DNA from: Halomonas jincaotanensis
Lineage (GTDB): Bacteria; Pseudomonadota; Gammaproteobacteria; Pseudomonadales; Halomonadaceae
Reading direction: 5' to 3'
NCBI RefSeq assembly: GCF_018448785.1
Contig: NZ_JAHCLU010000002.1
Coordinates: forward strand, 124,001-188,000
Length of the DNA: 64,000 nt
In this document: positions 1 to 9,544 of the stretch, one piece after another
Layout of the letters: the number at the start of each line of letters is the position of its first letter
Position numbering within the stretch: position 1 is the first letter of the stretch
Notes under the pieces: model-generated
Database searches by the model: none
Told to the model about the DNA's origin: nothing
What the model saw: only the letters and a program-made list of their open reading frames with translations
Made by a program: the position numbers and the translations under genes

Positions 1-2741
1 GTGCCTTCCATCCTGTCCATGCCCGCCACGAGCGTGCGATAGGGCGCAAGCTGGAGGGAGCTCAGGCGTAATCGTCCGTCGAGTTGCGCTTCACCGGTGG
101 GATCGTCAATCCCCAGCTCCAGATTGATGTCACCCACCTCCGCCAGGCTCAGGCCCAGATCCATATCGGCGCGCGTCTGATTCGCATCGGCGGTCAGGGT
201 CACGCTCGATTCCGGTAGCGCCCATGGCTGGCCGTAGGCGTCCACACCGTTCATGGCGAGCTCGCTGTCCAGATCCAACTGTGCCCGCCAGGTACCACCC
301 GCTCCCCATTCGGCGATCAGCTCGGCATTCGTGGCGCCATCAAGCTCCCACTCCGCCGGAACGACTTCATCCAGCAACGACATGGGCAGTGCCTGCAGCG
401 CCAGTTGCGCCCTGCCGCTCTCGGCCGAGGCATCGAGCGGTTCCTGTAGACAGAGCGCGCCGCCCTGGACCCGCTCCAGACAGAAAGGTGCTACCTGAGC
501 GCTGCCTGCCGGCAGGTTGATCTCGAAGGCCAATGCCTCGGCCAGACGAATATCACCGTAAAGGGTATCCACTTCCAACGGGGTCAAGCGACCCGCATAG
601 CGCTCACGCGACTCACCCAGCCCTCCTTCGATCGCCAACGCCGCACGGGAGAGCGGCATGCCTTGGCCAGCATTGGCATCGAGGGTCAGCCGGTGCTCGG
701 ACAGGCGGCCATCGAGGCCCAGGTCGATGGCGTCGAAGCGCTGACCGGCGGCATCGAGACGCTCGATTCCCAGCTCGATATCCAGTGCCGGGTCTTCGAG
801 TCCACTGACCCTGCCGGCAAGCCGCAGACGCTCGAGGCGGTTCTCGGCGAAGCGCAGGCCCTGTCCGGACATTTCTAGGTCCAGTTGGGGCGCCTCGAGC
901 GTCCCGGAGCCAGAGAACTCCCCGCTTAGACTGCCCCCCAGGTCGTCGTACAGGCTGGCCAGTGCCGGCAGGTCGAGCTGTCCTGCGACATCAATCGAGG
1001 TCTCACTGACCTGACCTCTGGCCGTCAGGCGATTCTCGCCCTGGCGGAAGTCCAAGGTGTCGATCTGCCACTGCATTTCGCTGTTGCCTGTTAGGCTTGC
1101 CGCCAACGACAGCGGGCGTTGCTGAAGCTCCCCATCGATCGCCAGGCGAGGTACTTCCACCGACCACCCGGCGACGGATTGGGTGAAGTTGAGCTCGGCG
1201 TCGCCGTCGAGTCGCCCCGGGAGTCCCTCGACGAACGCCTCGGGATCCAGATTATCCAGCCGTGTGATGGCCTCGACATCCAAACCTTCTGCCCAGTCGA
1301 CGCGCCCGCGAGAGACGACCGAGGCCTGGCCAAGACTGAAGGATAACGGGGTCCAGGCAAAATGCTCCAGGTCGCCCGTCCCAGCAAGCGCGAGGCGACT
1401 ATAGGGCAGATCGGGGCCCTCCGCCATCAGAGAGGCAGCGACCCGATAACCTGTCAGGCTGCCGTCGAGCCGCAGGGTGATATCTTCGACCAGCCAGGGG
1501 TCGGTCGGATCCAGTGGCGTGTCACCCAGCTGTTCGGGGTCGGCCAGCGCCGCCGCGCTAGGCAAAGGCCACTGAACCAGCTTGCTGTCCAGAGACGCGG
1601 TAAAAGGCACTGTCGGGTCCAGGGCATCGAGGCGGGCGTCGAATGTTGCCGTAATCGGTCCCGAGAATCCTAGCCGAACGATCAGGTCGCCTAGGTTGCC
1701 GTCCAGGGCCAGGTTGATGCGCTGTCCGGCAAGCTCGGGCATCCTCTCGGGCAGCCATAGCGCCGCTTTCAGGCGAGCCTGCAGCGGATAGTCGTCGCGA
1801 AGCGTCACGTTCGCTTCCAGCCGCGCATCGGCGTCTTCCGTCGTCACCTCGAGCGACGAGATGTCGACCTCATGTTCTTCGGCGGTCAGCGACACCGCCA
1901 GGCGCTCGACGGCGTAATCCATTGGGCCACCGACCACGAAGTCTTCCACCAGCAGTTCCGGTGCCTCGATACGCAATGGCAAGCGGATGTCGGGTAGCTC
2001 GCGACGCGGCTGTTCCTCGAGGGGAGGACCGTCTGGCTCCTGCCCATCGGCAGAAGCCACGGCCGGGGGTGACGAGCCTGCGGCAATAGCGGCATCGATC
2101 GCTGCTGCTGTTATCCGCGGTTGGCTTCGCTCGGCCTGGGGGGTGTTGTCGTCAAGCGCCAACTGCCACCCGGGCGATCCCGGCAGCATCAGCCTCGTGT
2201 CGGACAAACGGGTCGGCGCCAGGGTGACTGTGTCGTCTTCCGCTACTGCGCCGGTGCTGAAATGATCCCAGGCGAGCCGGGTGCCGTCGGCGAGTCTGAC
2301 CTCGACATCGCGCAGAGCCAGCGAGCGGATTTCCACGGGGAACGGCAAGGCGATGGGGCTTGCTGGTTCGCCGGGCTCGCTCTCCTCGGCCGGGGCAGGC
2401 TCGGTCGCCGACACGCGGATTCGAGCGCCTTCGACCTCGAACGTATCTAGGCACAGTCGACCCGACAGCAGGCAATCCTCTGCCCAGGCGATCTCGAGCC
2501 GCTCCGCCGCGATGTTCGCGGGTCCGGCGTCGAGACTCAGGTCACGGAGCACCAGGTGATCCAGGGGCGAGCCCTCGTAGGATTCCAGGGTATAGAAACC
2601 TCGCTTGGCGCCTTCTTCCAGCAGCATGCCAGTTCCCCAAGGCGATAGCCCCAAGCCCAGCAGCAGGAAGATCAGCCCGAACAACCACAGCGGCAACAGT
2701 ATCATTAGGCGTAACATTACCCAGAAAAGGGTCAAGATCAT
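1..2741 (-). CDS. tamB: TamB, translocation and assembly module subunit (5' part; gene runs off the left edge)
   Basis: Inner-membrane-anchored, periplasm-spanning partner of TamA, used in outer-membrane protein assembly and phospholipid transport. The frame stays open from an ATG at 2741 to the window edge, giving about 913 codons. The first ~35 residues are a strongly hydrophobic signal-anchor (starts MILTLFWVMLRLMILLPLWL), followed by the usual SPWGTGMLLEE-like entry into the long beta-helical repeat region. Known family members are about 1200-1400 residues, so the C-terminal DUF490/TamB domain should lie to the left. The start overlaps the tamA stop as TGATG, which implies translational coupling. 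No promoter of its own is visible. The identification rests on the neighbour and the N-terminal features. Confidence 0.88.
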   Translation of the reverse strand, partial: MILTLFWVMLRLMILLPLWLFGLIFLLLGLGLSPWGTGMLLEEGAKRGFYTLESYEGSPLDHLVLRDLSLDAGPANIAAERLEIAWAEDCLLSGRLCLDTFEVEGARIRVSATEPAPAEESEPGEPASPIALPFPVEIRSLALRDVEVRLADGTRLAWDHFSTGAVAEDDTVTLAPTRLSDTRLMLPGSPGWQLALDDNTPQAERSQPRITAAAIDAAIAAGSSPPAVASADGQEPDGPPLEEQPRRELPDIRLPLRIEAPELLVEDFVVGGPMDYAVERLAVSLTAEEHEVDISSLEVTTEDADARLEANVTLRDDYPLQARLKAALWLPERMPELAGQRINLALDGNLGDLIVRLGFSGPITATFDARLDALDPTVPFTASLDSKLVQWPLPSAAALADPEQLGDTPLDPTDPWLVEDITLRLDGSLTGYRVAASLMAEGPDLPYSRLALAGTGDLEHFAWTPLSFSLGQASVVSRGRVDWAEGLDVEAITRLDNLDPEAFVEGLPGRLDGDAELNFTQSVAGWSVEVPRLAIDGELQQRPLSLAASLTGNSEMQWQIDTLDFRQGENRLTARGQVSETSIDVAGQLDLPALASLYDDLGGSLSGEFSGSGTLEAPQLDLEMSGQGLRFAENRLERLRLAGRVSGLEDPALDIELGIERLDAAGQRFDAIDLGLDGRLSEHRLTLDANAGQGMPLSRAALAIEGGLGESRERYAGRLTPLEVDTLYGDIRLAEALAFEINLPAGSAQVAPFCLERVQGGALCLQEPLDASAESGRAQLALQALPMSLLDEVVPAEWELDGATNAELIAEWGAGGTWRAQLDLDSELAMNGVDAYGQPWALPESSVTLTADANQTRADMDLGLSLAEVGDINLELGIDDPTGEAQLDGRLRLSSLQLAPYRTLVAGMDRMEG

Positions 2742-4645
2742 CAGAACTCCGGGCCGATGGCGAAATGAATTCGCCATGAATCGTCTTCGTCAAAGGGGTG
2801 GGCGATATCGAAACGCACCGGTCCCACGGGAGAGACCCAACGAACGCCGAGCCCAGCGCCAGTATTTAAGTCACTGGGGCCCCAGTCATCGAAGGCATCA
2901 CCGGTATCGACGAAGGCGGCGCCCCACCAGTCGCCGGTCACCCGTCGCTGGTATTCGACACTGGCGGTGAACAATTGTTGCCCACCGAGCAACTCTCCTT
3001 CTTCATTGCGAGGCGCCAGGCTCTCGTAGGAATAGCCCCTCACGGTGCGGTCGCCACCGGTAAAGAAACGCAGCGAAGGGGGTATATTGTTGAACTCGCT
3101 GGTCTCGATGGCACCGAAACCGGCCCGACCGACAAAACGGTTGTCGTCACCCAGCATGCGTATCCATTGGGTATCCGCCGTGAGCCGGACAAAGTCAGCC
3201 TGCGAGCCCCATAGGCCATCAGACACCTCGAAGGACAACTGTTGACGATCGCCCCAGGTAGGAAATGTCGGGTTGCGTGTCCGGGTGCGAGACCAGCTGA
3301 TGCCCGGATATAACAGCAGCACCTGCTGTTCCTCGTCGGCCTGGGTGTAGTCTTCAAAGGTACTGCGCAGATATAGCGTCTGCACCCAGTCGTTGTCGAA
3401 CTCCCAGCGACGTGCGGCTTCAATGGTCGCCTGGAGCGACTGGGTATCCTCGTTGTCGAGGTTTCGAAAGCCATACTGGAAACGGTAACTGTCGCGCAGG
3501 GGATCAGCGAGTGGCACCTGGTAGGTGCCGGTGAAGCGCTGCTCAGGCGCCGCCAGGAAAAGCTCGTGGTCCAAGCCATGCCCGTAGCGATTGATCCAGG
3601 GCTGCTTCCAGGAAAAACGCGTACGTGGCCCTACATCGGTGGCATAGCCCAGGCCGATTTCGAATTGATGGCGATCAGCGGGAGTGACGCGCACATCGAT
3701 GGGCACCGCGGGACGCGTGGGTTGATTCAGGCTGGTCGCGGCGGCAAGCGCATCTTCCGACAGCCGTGGCTTGGTCGACGCGTCGCGACTGTCCTGGATG
3801 GCCTGAGCGTAATCGCTCTCGAGCTCAAGCACATTCCAGAAATCCATTTCCCGGTCAGGCAAGGCAAGACTGGCAGATTCCTCGAGTCTTGGGCGCACCG
3901 TGATGGTATTGAACCAGTTGGTTTGCCCCAGGCGCTGATTGAACGTAGCAATCTCGCCGGCCAGGTAGGGATCACCCGGGGTGAAGGAGAGCAGGTTGCG
4001 CAACCGCTGTTCCTCGATATGGCTACCCGTGAAGGTCACGTCACCGAAACGGTAACGCGGGCCACTATCCAGACGGAGATAGAGCCGAGCGCTCTCATCG
4101 TAGGGCCGGACTTCCATACGCCGATCGACGAAGCGCCAATCGAAATAGCCGCGTTCCAGGGAAAGGTTCGCCAACCGCCCACGAAGCCGATCGTAAGGCG
4201 CATGGACGAGAGGATCGCCAATCTCGAGAGGAAAGGCATCGATGGCCTCCTCGAAAGGCGGGTCCTCGGTGGCATCGCCTTCCAGGCTGAAGTCGAGGGT
4301 CTCGATGGCAACGCGTGGGCCGGGCTCGATGGTCAGCTCCACGAATTCGGGCGGGTCATTGTGGTCGAGTTCGTGGGTAATCTGCGGTGAATAGTAGCCA
4401 TAGGCCCGCATCGCTTCACGCGCACGGCGCTGCACGCCGCTCTCGACCCGGCTGCGGCTGAGTTCGGTGGCATCGAGACCTTCCAGGTACTGGCGGATGT
4501 TGGCAGCGACATCACCTTCGATGCCCTCAACACGCGACTCGATACTCAATACGATGGGCGACATTCCGAGCAAGCCGATGCCCAAGCACATCCCTATTAA
4601 GCCCTGGCATGCTCTGGTCGGGCGGACAATCACGGGTTTTTCCAT
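2741..4645 (-). CDS. tamA: TamA, outer-membrane Omp85-family assembly factor
   Basis: Outer-membrane component of the translocation and assembly module; pairs with TamB encoded immediately downstream. The 634-residue protein has an N-terminal signal sequence (hydrophobic stretch around residues 15-33), POTRA repeats to about residue 270, and a C-terminal Omp85 beta-barrel. The last strands carry the family-typical segment GLGVRWVSPVGPVRFDIA, and the chain ends in Phe, as expected for a BAM-targeted barrel. Length is slightly above the E. coli protein (577 residues). The stop codon shares a base with the tamB start. The gene follows a coiled-coil membrane protein by about 40 bp, so the three may be co-transcribed. 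Confidence 0.93.
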   Translation of the reverse strand: MEKPVIVRPTRACQGLIGMCLGIGLLGMSPIVLSIESRVEGIEGDVAANIRQYLEGLDATELSRSRVESGVQRRAREAMRAYGYYSPQITHELDHNDPPEFVELTIEPGPRVAIETLDFSLEGDATEDPPFEEAIDAFPLEIGDPLVHAPYDRLRGRLANLSLERGYFDWRFVDRRMEVRPYDESARLYLRLDSGPRYRFGDVTFTGSHIEEQRLRNLLSFTPGDPYLAGEIATFNQRLGQTNWFNTITVRPRLEESASLALPDREMDFWNVLELESDYAQAIQDSRDASTKPRLSEDALAAATSLNQPTRPAVPIDVRVTPADRHQFEIGLGYATDVGPRTRFSWKQPWINRYGHGLDHELFLAAPEQRFTGTYQVPLADPLRDSYRFQYGFRNLDNEDTQSLQATIEAARRWEFDNDWVQTLYLRSTFEDYTQADEEQQVLLLYPGISWSRTRTRNPTFPTWGDRQQLSFEVSDGLWGSQADFVRLTADTQWIRMLGDDNRFVGRAGFGAIETSEFNNIPPSLRFFTGGDRTVRGYSYESLAPRNEEGELLGGQQLFTASVEYQRRVTGDWWGAAFVDTGDAFDDWGPSDLNTGAGLGVRWVSPVGPVRFDIAHPFDEDDSWRIHFAIGPEF

Positions 4646-4688
4646 AAAAATGATTTCCCTAGCCTAGATGGCACGCCGTCCGCTCTGC

Positions 4689-5528
4689 TCAGGGTTGCAG
4701 GGCTTCCAGCTGGGCGCTCATGGCAAGTTGCCCACGTCGCAACTCGGCAAGCTCATCTTCCAGGACATTCAACCTCTCGACAGTGGCGCTGCTGCGCTGC
4801 TGGTCAGCATCCTGTGATGATTCAACGGATTCAATCGCTTCGGCGAATTGTGACTGACGGCTGTTGAAGTCCTCAAGCTGGCGTTGGGTACTGATCAATC
4901 GCTCTTCCAGCATAGACTGCTCGGTCTCGAGTGTGGCGATCGTCTCATTCTCGAGGGTGTCGATGCGTTGCTGATCACGCTCCCTGGCCTGGGCCATCGC
5001 CGTGAGACGTTCATCCAGCGCGGCTCGACCTTCTTCCCCAGCGCGTTCCAACGCATCCAGCGACATCCGCGCCGAGGCAAGCAAGGCATCGCGCGCCTCC
5101 GCGTCGCTCGCCGCTTCAGCTTGTCGAGTTTCCCATTCATCGAGGCGTTCATCCATGGTGGACAACTGGGCCTGCGCCCTTTCCTGAATGTCTTGGAGAC
5201 GCTCTTCGAAGGCCGAGTCACGCGCTTCGAGTGCCTCGAGACGGGATTCCAGCGATCTCAAGACGTCACCCTCTCCTTGTTGCGCCTCGAAACGTGCATG
5301 GACGTTGGACACCTCCCCGGTAAGCCGGGTCAATTCACGCTCGAATCGCGAACTTTCCTGCCAGCCGGTCCAGGCAAGTACCACGCAGCCAACCATCAGC
5401 AACAACACAAGCAACCACAGGGGCCACACCCGCGGCGCAGGCGGCTGACGCATGCGAGGTGCCAGGCTTGAATCCGGGTCCGGAACGATCGGTCGTGCAT
5501 GTCGGCGGTCTTCCGGGCGCTCTGCCAT
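4689..5528 (-). CDS. Single-pass membrane protein with a long periplasmic or cytoplasmic coiled coil
   Basis: Not assigned to a known function. The 279-residue protein has a short charged/Pro-rich N-terminus, one clear transmembrane segment at about residues 34-54 (WPLWLLVLLLMVGCVVLAW), and then about 210 residues of almost uninterrupted heptad-type coiled coil rich in Glu, Arg, Gln and Ala. There is no lipobox, enzyme motif or cysteine outside the membrane segment. A good purine-rich ribosome site (AAAGGAGTC) lies upstream of the ATG at 5528. It sits directly upstream of tamA on the same strand with a gap of about 40 bp, so an envelope scaffold role linked to TamAB is a reasonable but untested inference. 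Confidence 0.75.
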   Translation of the reverse strand: MAERPEDRRHARPIVPDPDSSLAPRMRQPPAPRVWPLWLLVLLLMVGCVVLAWTGWQESSRFERELTRLTGEVSNVHARFEAQQGEGDVLRSLESRLEALEARDSAFEERLQDIQERAQAQLSTMDERLDEWETRQAEAASDAEARDALLASARMSLDALERAGEEGRAALDERLTAMAQARERDQQRIDTLENETIATLETEQSMLEERLISTQRQLEDFNSRQSQFAEAIESVESSQDADQQRSSATVERLNVLEDELAELRRGQLAMSAQLEALQP

Positions 5529-5785
5529 GGCAGACTCCTTTCTTCGATCTTCATGCTTCGTGCGAATGACCTACCGCGGACGGCAGGGAGCGTCAGGTGA
5601 TGTATTCTCCTAGAGCGAGACGGCGTGTCGACGGCCTATGCAACCCGATACCCTGGTGCCGGGATGATAGTTTCAGAGCGTTTTCATAGTGTAAGGTTTT
5701 TTTCTGGCATGCACACGAGCTCCCGCCAACGCCCCGATGAACACGCCTATCCCCACGATTAACAGCGACGAGCGAGAATGGCCGT

Positions 5786-6379
5786 ATGACCTTCGAATTA
5801 CCCGCCCTTCCCTATGACAGGAACGCTCTGGAGCCCCATCTCTCTGCGGAAGCGCTCGATTATCACTATGGCAGGCTTCACCGCTCACATGTTGCTGCGC
5901 TCAACACATTGGTCGAAGGCACTGCGCTTGAAGGCAAGTCGCTCGAGGAAATTTTGCATGCCTCCAATGGACGCACGTCTGCTCAGGCGGCAGAGGTCTG
6001 GAACCATGCCTTTTACTGGCATTGTCTCGCGCCCAAAGGGGGTGGCGAGCCAACCGGTGCCCTGTCTGACGCCCTCACCGAGGCGTTTGGCGACCTCTCG
6101 ACGTTCAAGCAGGTCTTCCTTGCGAGCGCCATGGATAATGACGCGTCCGGCTGGACCTGGCTGATCAAGACTCCCAATGCCGGCATCGAGATTCTCAGCA
6201 CGGGCCACGCTGACACGCCCATTGCCCACGGTCGTATCCCGCTGCTCGCCATCGATGTCCACGAACATGCCTATGCCCTCGATTACGGCGATTCGCGCAG
6301 TCGCTATCTGGAAAACCTATGGCAGGTGATCAACTGGGATTTTATTGCACAGAACTTTTCTAGCCCTGACCTTCTCTAG
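5786..6379 (+). CDS. sodB: Superoxide dismutase, Fe/Mn family, with unusual second-shell residues
   Basis: Family of cytosolic Fe/Mn superoxide dismutases; 197 residues, the usual SodB length, aligning end to end with E. coli SodB by eye. All four metal ligands are present: His27, His74, Asp157 and His161. Several otherwise near-invariant active-site residues are replaced (E. coli numbering without Met): His30 is Leu (residue 31), Tyr34 is His (residue 35), Gln69 is Glu (residue 70), and Trp158 in the DVWEHAY motif is His (residue 159). These residues gate substrate and hydrogen-bond the metal-bound solvent. The fold is clear; normal dismutase activity is not assured. It stands alone, convergent with the dehydrogenase-like gene to its right. 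Confidence 0.85.
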   Translation: MTFELPALPYDRNALEPHLSAEALDYHYGRLHRSHVAALNTLVEGTALEGKSLEEILHASNGRTSAQAAEVWNHAFYWHCLAPKGGGEPTGALSDALTEAFGDLSTFKQVFLASAMDNDASGWTWLIKTPNAGIEILSTGHADTPIAHGRIPLLAIDVHEHAYALDYGDSRSRYLENLWQVINWDFIAQNFSSPDLL

Positions 6380-6414
6380 CCTCGACCTTTCCTACCCCCC
6401 AAACTTCACGAACC

Positions 6415-6446
6415 CCTGAAAGCCGGCCGATGGCCAGGCCTTCAGG
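6415..6446. terminator. Imperfect inverted repeat between convergent genes
   Basis: CCTGAA (6415-6420) pairs with TTCAGG (6441-6446), with a GC-rich inner part (GGCC-GAT-GGCC). It lies between the stop codons of the superoxide dismutase gene and the convergent UDP-glucose dehydrogenase-like gene, where a bidirectional terminator is expected. There is no clear T-run, so the call is tentative. Confidence 0.35.
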
Positions 6447-6482
6447 TGATTCAGAGGCACTGCGTAGCGCATGGCTGGAGTG

Positions 6483-7781
6483 TCAGCGAGGATCGGCGCG
6501 TCTTCCTATGCCTCGATAGTGCAGCCCCTGGCTCGCCACCCAGTCCGGCTCGAAAATGTTACGACCGTCGAGCAGCAGTTTTTCGCCCAGCAGGCTGACC
6601 AGACGAGGCCAGTCGGGGTTCCAGTAGTCTTTCCACTCGGTCACAAGCAACAACGCGTCGGCGCCCTGGCAGGCCAAGTACGGGTCATCATCGAAGACCT
6701 CCAGCAGCGGGTGCTCGCCGACTTCGGCAAGCAATGCATGGATGGCTGACGGGTCGTGCAGCCGTACATGCACACCCTGGGCCCAGAGCGCACGAAGCAG
6801 GGTCAACACGGGCGCATGGTCGATACGTGCCGTACCCGGCTTGAAGGCCGCTCCCCAGATCGCCACGATGCGACCCTGCAATTGCCCATGGAAATGCGCC
6901 CAGAGCTTGCGGAACAGGGTCTCCTTCTTGTGCTCGTTGATGTCGAGCACCTGGTCGAGCAGCGCCGAGTGGCGGCCGCTCGACGATTGGACATCGGCCA
7001 GTCGCATCAGGTCACGCGAGAAGTTGGGGCCACCGAAGCCACAGCCAGGGTAGAGATATTCGTAGCCGATACGGGAGTCGGCACCCATTCCGCGGCGCAC
7101 GAACTCGACATCCACGTCCAGGGTGTCGGCTAGCCCGGCGATCTCGTTCATATAGCTGATTCGTGTGGCCAGCATGCCGTTGATCGCTAGCTTGGTCAGC
7201 TCCGCAGCCCGTCGCGGCATGCGCTGAATCACCTCGCTACGCCGGTTGAAGGCACGCAAAAGCTCGCGGACGCGCTTGGTGGCCTCCTCATCGTCACAGC
7301 CCAACAGCCAACGGCTAGGTCGCGAGAAAGTCTCCCAGGCGCGTCCCTCCTCCAGCAGGTCGGGAAGCGCGACGGCAGTCCCGCGACCCTGCAGCGAGGC
7401 TTCGAGGCGTTCGGTCTCACCCACCGGAAAAGTCGAATTATTCACCAGCACGAAGCCCTCGGCCACATGCTGAACGAGATGGCTGAGAAGTCGATCGCAA
7501 TCGCCGCGCTGTTCCGGCGACAGGGCCAGCCACAGGATTTCGATATCGTCACCGAGCGACACCAGCGAGTCGGCATTCTCAATCACACGTAGGCTCTTCT
7601 TGGCAACGCTCTCGTTCAGCTGCGCAATGAGCTGCGGTTCGCGAAGCAGCCAGTCGGACGCAGCCAGTTGTGGCCAGGAAGCCGTGGAATGGGGGAGCCA
7701 GATGACCTTGTGTCCCACCCAGGAAAGCGCCGCAGCAGCTGTGGCGGCTGACAGTTCACTGCCGTGTACCAGGATGCGCAT
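6483..7781 (-). CDS. UDP-glucose/GDP-mannose dehydrogenase-family protein lacking the catalytic cysteine
   Basis: The 432-residue protein has the three-part layout of UDP-glucose 6-dehydrogenases (Rossmann domain, central helical domain, C-terminal UDP-binding domain) and keeps the conserved Lys197/Asn201 segment (ELTKLAINGML). Two hallmarks are degraded. The N-terminal dinucleotide loop GxGYVG reads GSELSA (residues 7-12). The catalytic loop GFGGSCFPKD reads GFGGPNFSRD (residues 248-257), with Asn253 in place of the nucleophilic Cys. Cys247 lies six residues upstream, outside the usual position. It follows galU, which makes UDP-glucose, with a 3 bp gap, so the two are one transcription unit. 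A regulatory or binding role in nucleotide-sugar metabolism is possible; true dehydrogenase activity is doubtful. Confidence 0.8.
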   Translation of the reverse strand: MRILVHGSELSAATAAAALSWVGHKVIWLPHSTASWPQLAASDWLLREPQLIAQLNESVAKKSLRVIENADSLVSLGDDIEILWLALSPEQRGDCDRLLSHLVQHVAEGFVLVNNSTFPVGETERLEASLQGRGTAVALPDLLEEGRAWETFSRPSRWLLGCDDEEATKRVRELLRAFNRRSEVIQRMPRRAAELTKLAINGMLATRISYMNEIAGLADTLDVDVEFVRRGMGADSRIGYEYLYPGCGFGGPNFSRDLMRLADVQSSSGRHSALLDQVLDINEHKKETLFRKLWAHFHGQLQGRIVAIWGAAFKPGTARIDHAPVLTLLRALWAQGVHVRLHDPSAIHALLAEVGEHPLLEVFDDDPYLACQGADALLLVTEWKDYWNPDWPRLVSLLGEKLLLDGRNIFEPDWVASQGLHYRGIGRRADPR

Positions 7782-7784
7782 CGG

Positions 7785-8675
7785 TCATTCCCCGCCAGCG
7801 TAGCGGGTCAGTAATTCACGGAACCCTTCCCCGTAGCGGGCATGACGGCGGCCGTAGGCAAGTATCGCCTCCAGGTAACCTAGCTGATGGCCGCAGTCAT
7901 ATGTCTTGCCGCGCATTCGCCAGGCATCAACGCCTTCTTGCACACGCAACGACTCGATGGCATCGGTCAGCTGGATCTCATTCCCTGCGCCCGGTGGTGT
8001 TTCAGCAAGCAGCGGGAAGATACGGCCCGGCAAGGCATAGCGGCCAATCACCGCGAGATTCGAGGGGGCCTCGTCAATATCCGGTTTTTCCACGACGCCG
8101 GCCATCTGACAAGACTCGCTGGGTGCGGGTAATTCGCCACGGGTATCGACGATGCCGTACTTGTACACCATGTCGTGGGGGACCTCCTCGACCATCAGCT
8201 GAGCGTGACCGGTACGATCAAACGCCTCCAGCATGCCGGCGAGATCATTGCGTGAAAGCCCCGTGTCATCGACCAGTACGTCGGGCAGCAGCACAGCAAA
8301 CGGCTCGTCGTCACCGATGATCGGCCGGGCACAGAGGACGGCATGGCCCAGCCCCAACGGCTCGGATTGGCGTATACTGATGATATTGACGTCCTCAGGC
8401 ACGATGGAGCGTAGCTCCTCGAGTAGGTCGTACTTGCCCTTGGCTTCCAAAGTGGCTTCGAGCTCGAAATGCTTGTCGAAGTGGTTTTCGATGGCACTCT
8501 TGCTGCCGTGAGTCACCAGCACGATATCGTGAATACCGGCTGTCACGGCTTCCTGTACCACGTACTGGATCACCGGTCGATCGACGATGGTGATCATTTC
8601 CTTGGGTATCGCCTTGGTGGCGGGGAGGCATCGAGTGCCGAAACCGGCGACGGGTAATACTGCCTTGCGAATCAT
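7785..8675 (-). CDS. galU: UTP-glucose-1-phosphate uridylyltransferase
   Basis: Makes UDP-glucose from UTP and glucose-1-phosphate for surface polysaccharides. The 296-residue protein opens with [20 protein letters not shown] and continues with the KxxPKEM nucleotide-binding signature; the ...[10 protein letters not shown] and EIQLTDAI segments of GalU are also present. The ATG at 8675 is chosen because AAGGA lies 7 nt upstream and the protein then starts exactly where homologues do; an in-frame upstream ATG at 8723 adds a non-homologous extension. The gene is divergent from ubiG and co-transcribed with the dehydrogenase-like gene downstream. Confidence 0.95.
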   Translation of the reverse strand: MIRKAVLPVAGFGTRCLPATKAIPKEMITIVDRPVIQYVVQEAVTAGIHDIVLVTHGSKSAIENHFDKHFELEATLEAKGKYDLLEELRSIVPEDVNIISIRQSEPLGLGHAVLCARPIIGDDEPFAVLLPDVLVDDTGLSRNDLAGMLEAFDRTGHAQLMVEEVPHDMVYKYGIVDTRGELPAPSESCQMAGVVEKPDIDEAPSNLAVIGRYALPGRIFPLLAETPPGAGNEIQLTDAIESLRVQEGVDAWRMRGKTYDCGHQLGYLEAILAYGRRHARYGEGFRELLTRYAGGE

Positions 8676-8818
8676 GGAACCATCCTTGTCGGGCGAGTCG
8701 AGATGCAGCCGGGACGATGACATGGGAATGCCGCCCTGGGTACGCGTATAATGTCATGATACCGAACGTTACGCGGCTTGCCACCGTGGCTGACCAAGGA
8801 TTCCAACGGAGGTTTCAG

Positions 8819-9544
8819 ATGACAGACTGCCGACCACAGTCGGACAATGTCGATGCGGCGGAAATCGCCAAGTTCGATACCATGGCCGATCATTGGTGGG
8901 ATCCCGAAGGTGATTTCAAACCCCTCCACGATATCAATCCGTTGCGACTGGATTTCATCGATGCCAGGGCCGGGCTGGCCGAGCAGAAAGTCCTCGATGT
9001 GGGCTGTGGCGGCGGCATCCTTGCCGAGGCCATGGCGCATCGGGGCGCCCGTGTCACCGGGATCGACCTGGGCGAGGCGCCTTTGGCAGTGGCGCGACGG
9101 CATGCTTCGGCAAGCGGCAGGGAGATCGATTATCGCTGGATCAGCGTGGAAGCGCTGGCCGACGAAGCGCCGGGCAACTTCGATGTGGTGACCTGCATGG
9201 AGATGCTCGAGCATGTGCCCGATCCGGCCTCGGTGGTGCGGGCCTGCACCCGCTTGGTCAAGCCTGGTGGCCAGGTGTTCTTCTCGACACTCAACCGCAA
9301 CCCCAAAGCATATGCCCTGGCGATCCTGGGCGCGGAATACGTTTTGCGTATGCTACCTCGCGGTACACACGATTACGCCAAGTTCATCCGCCCTTCCGAA
9401 CTCGCCGGCTGGTGCCGCAAGGCGGGGCTTGAGGTTCGCGAGCAGAGCGGCCTGGTTTACAATCCGGTAACACGGCGCTATCGACTCTCAGCCAACGATG
9501 TATCAGTTAATTATCTCATGCACTGTCGTCGGAATGTCGTCTGA
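8819..9544 (+). CDS. ubiG: Ubiquinone biosynthesis O-methyltransferase
   Basis: SAM-dependent O-methyltransferase that carries out both O-methylation steps of ubiquinone synthesis. The 241-residue protein shows the UbiG opening ([19 protein letters not shown]), SAM motif [16 protein letters not shown], and the [11 protein letters not shown] segment. The ATG at 8819 has GGAGG at suitable spacing. The stop overlaps the next start as TGATG, so it is coupled to mupP. The ubiG-mupP-yciK neighbourhood is the same as in Pseudomonas. Confidence 0.95.
   Translation: MTDCRPQSDNVDAAEIAKFDTMADHWWDPEGDFKPLHDINPLRLDFIDARAGLAEQKVLDVGCGGGILAEAMAHRGARVTGIDLGEAPLAVARRHASASGREIDYRWISVEALADEAPGNFDVVTCMEMLEHVPDPASVVRACTRLVKPGGQVFFSTLNRNPKAYALAILGAEYVLRMLPRGTHDYAKFIRPSELAGWCRKAGLEVREQSGLVYNPVTRRYRLSANDVSVNYLMHCRRNVV

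Noticed and set aside
3566-4390. A 274-codon plus-strand open frame opposite tamA
   Set aside because: Shadow of tamA, which has clear Omp85 features; no independent motif.
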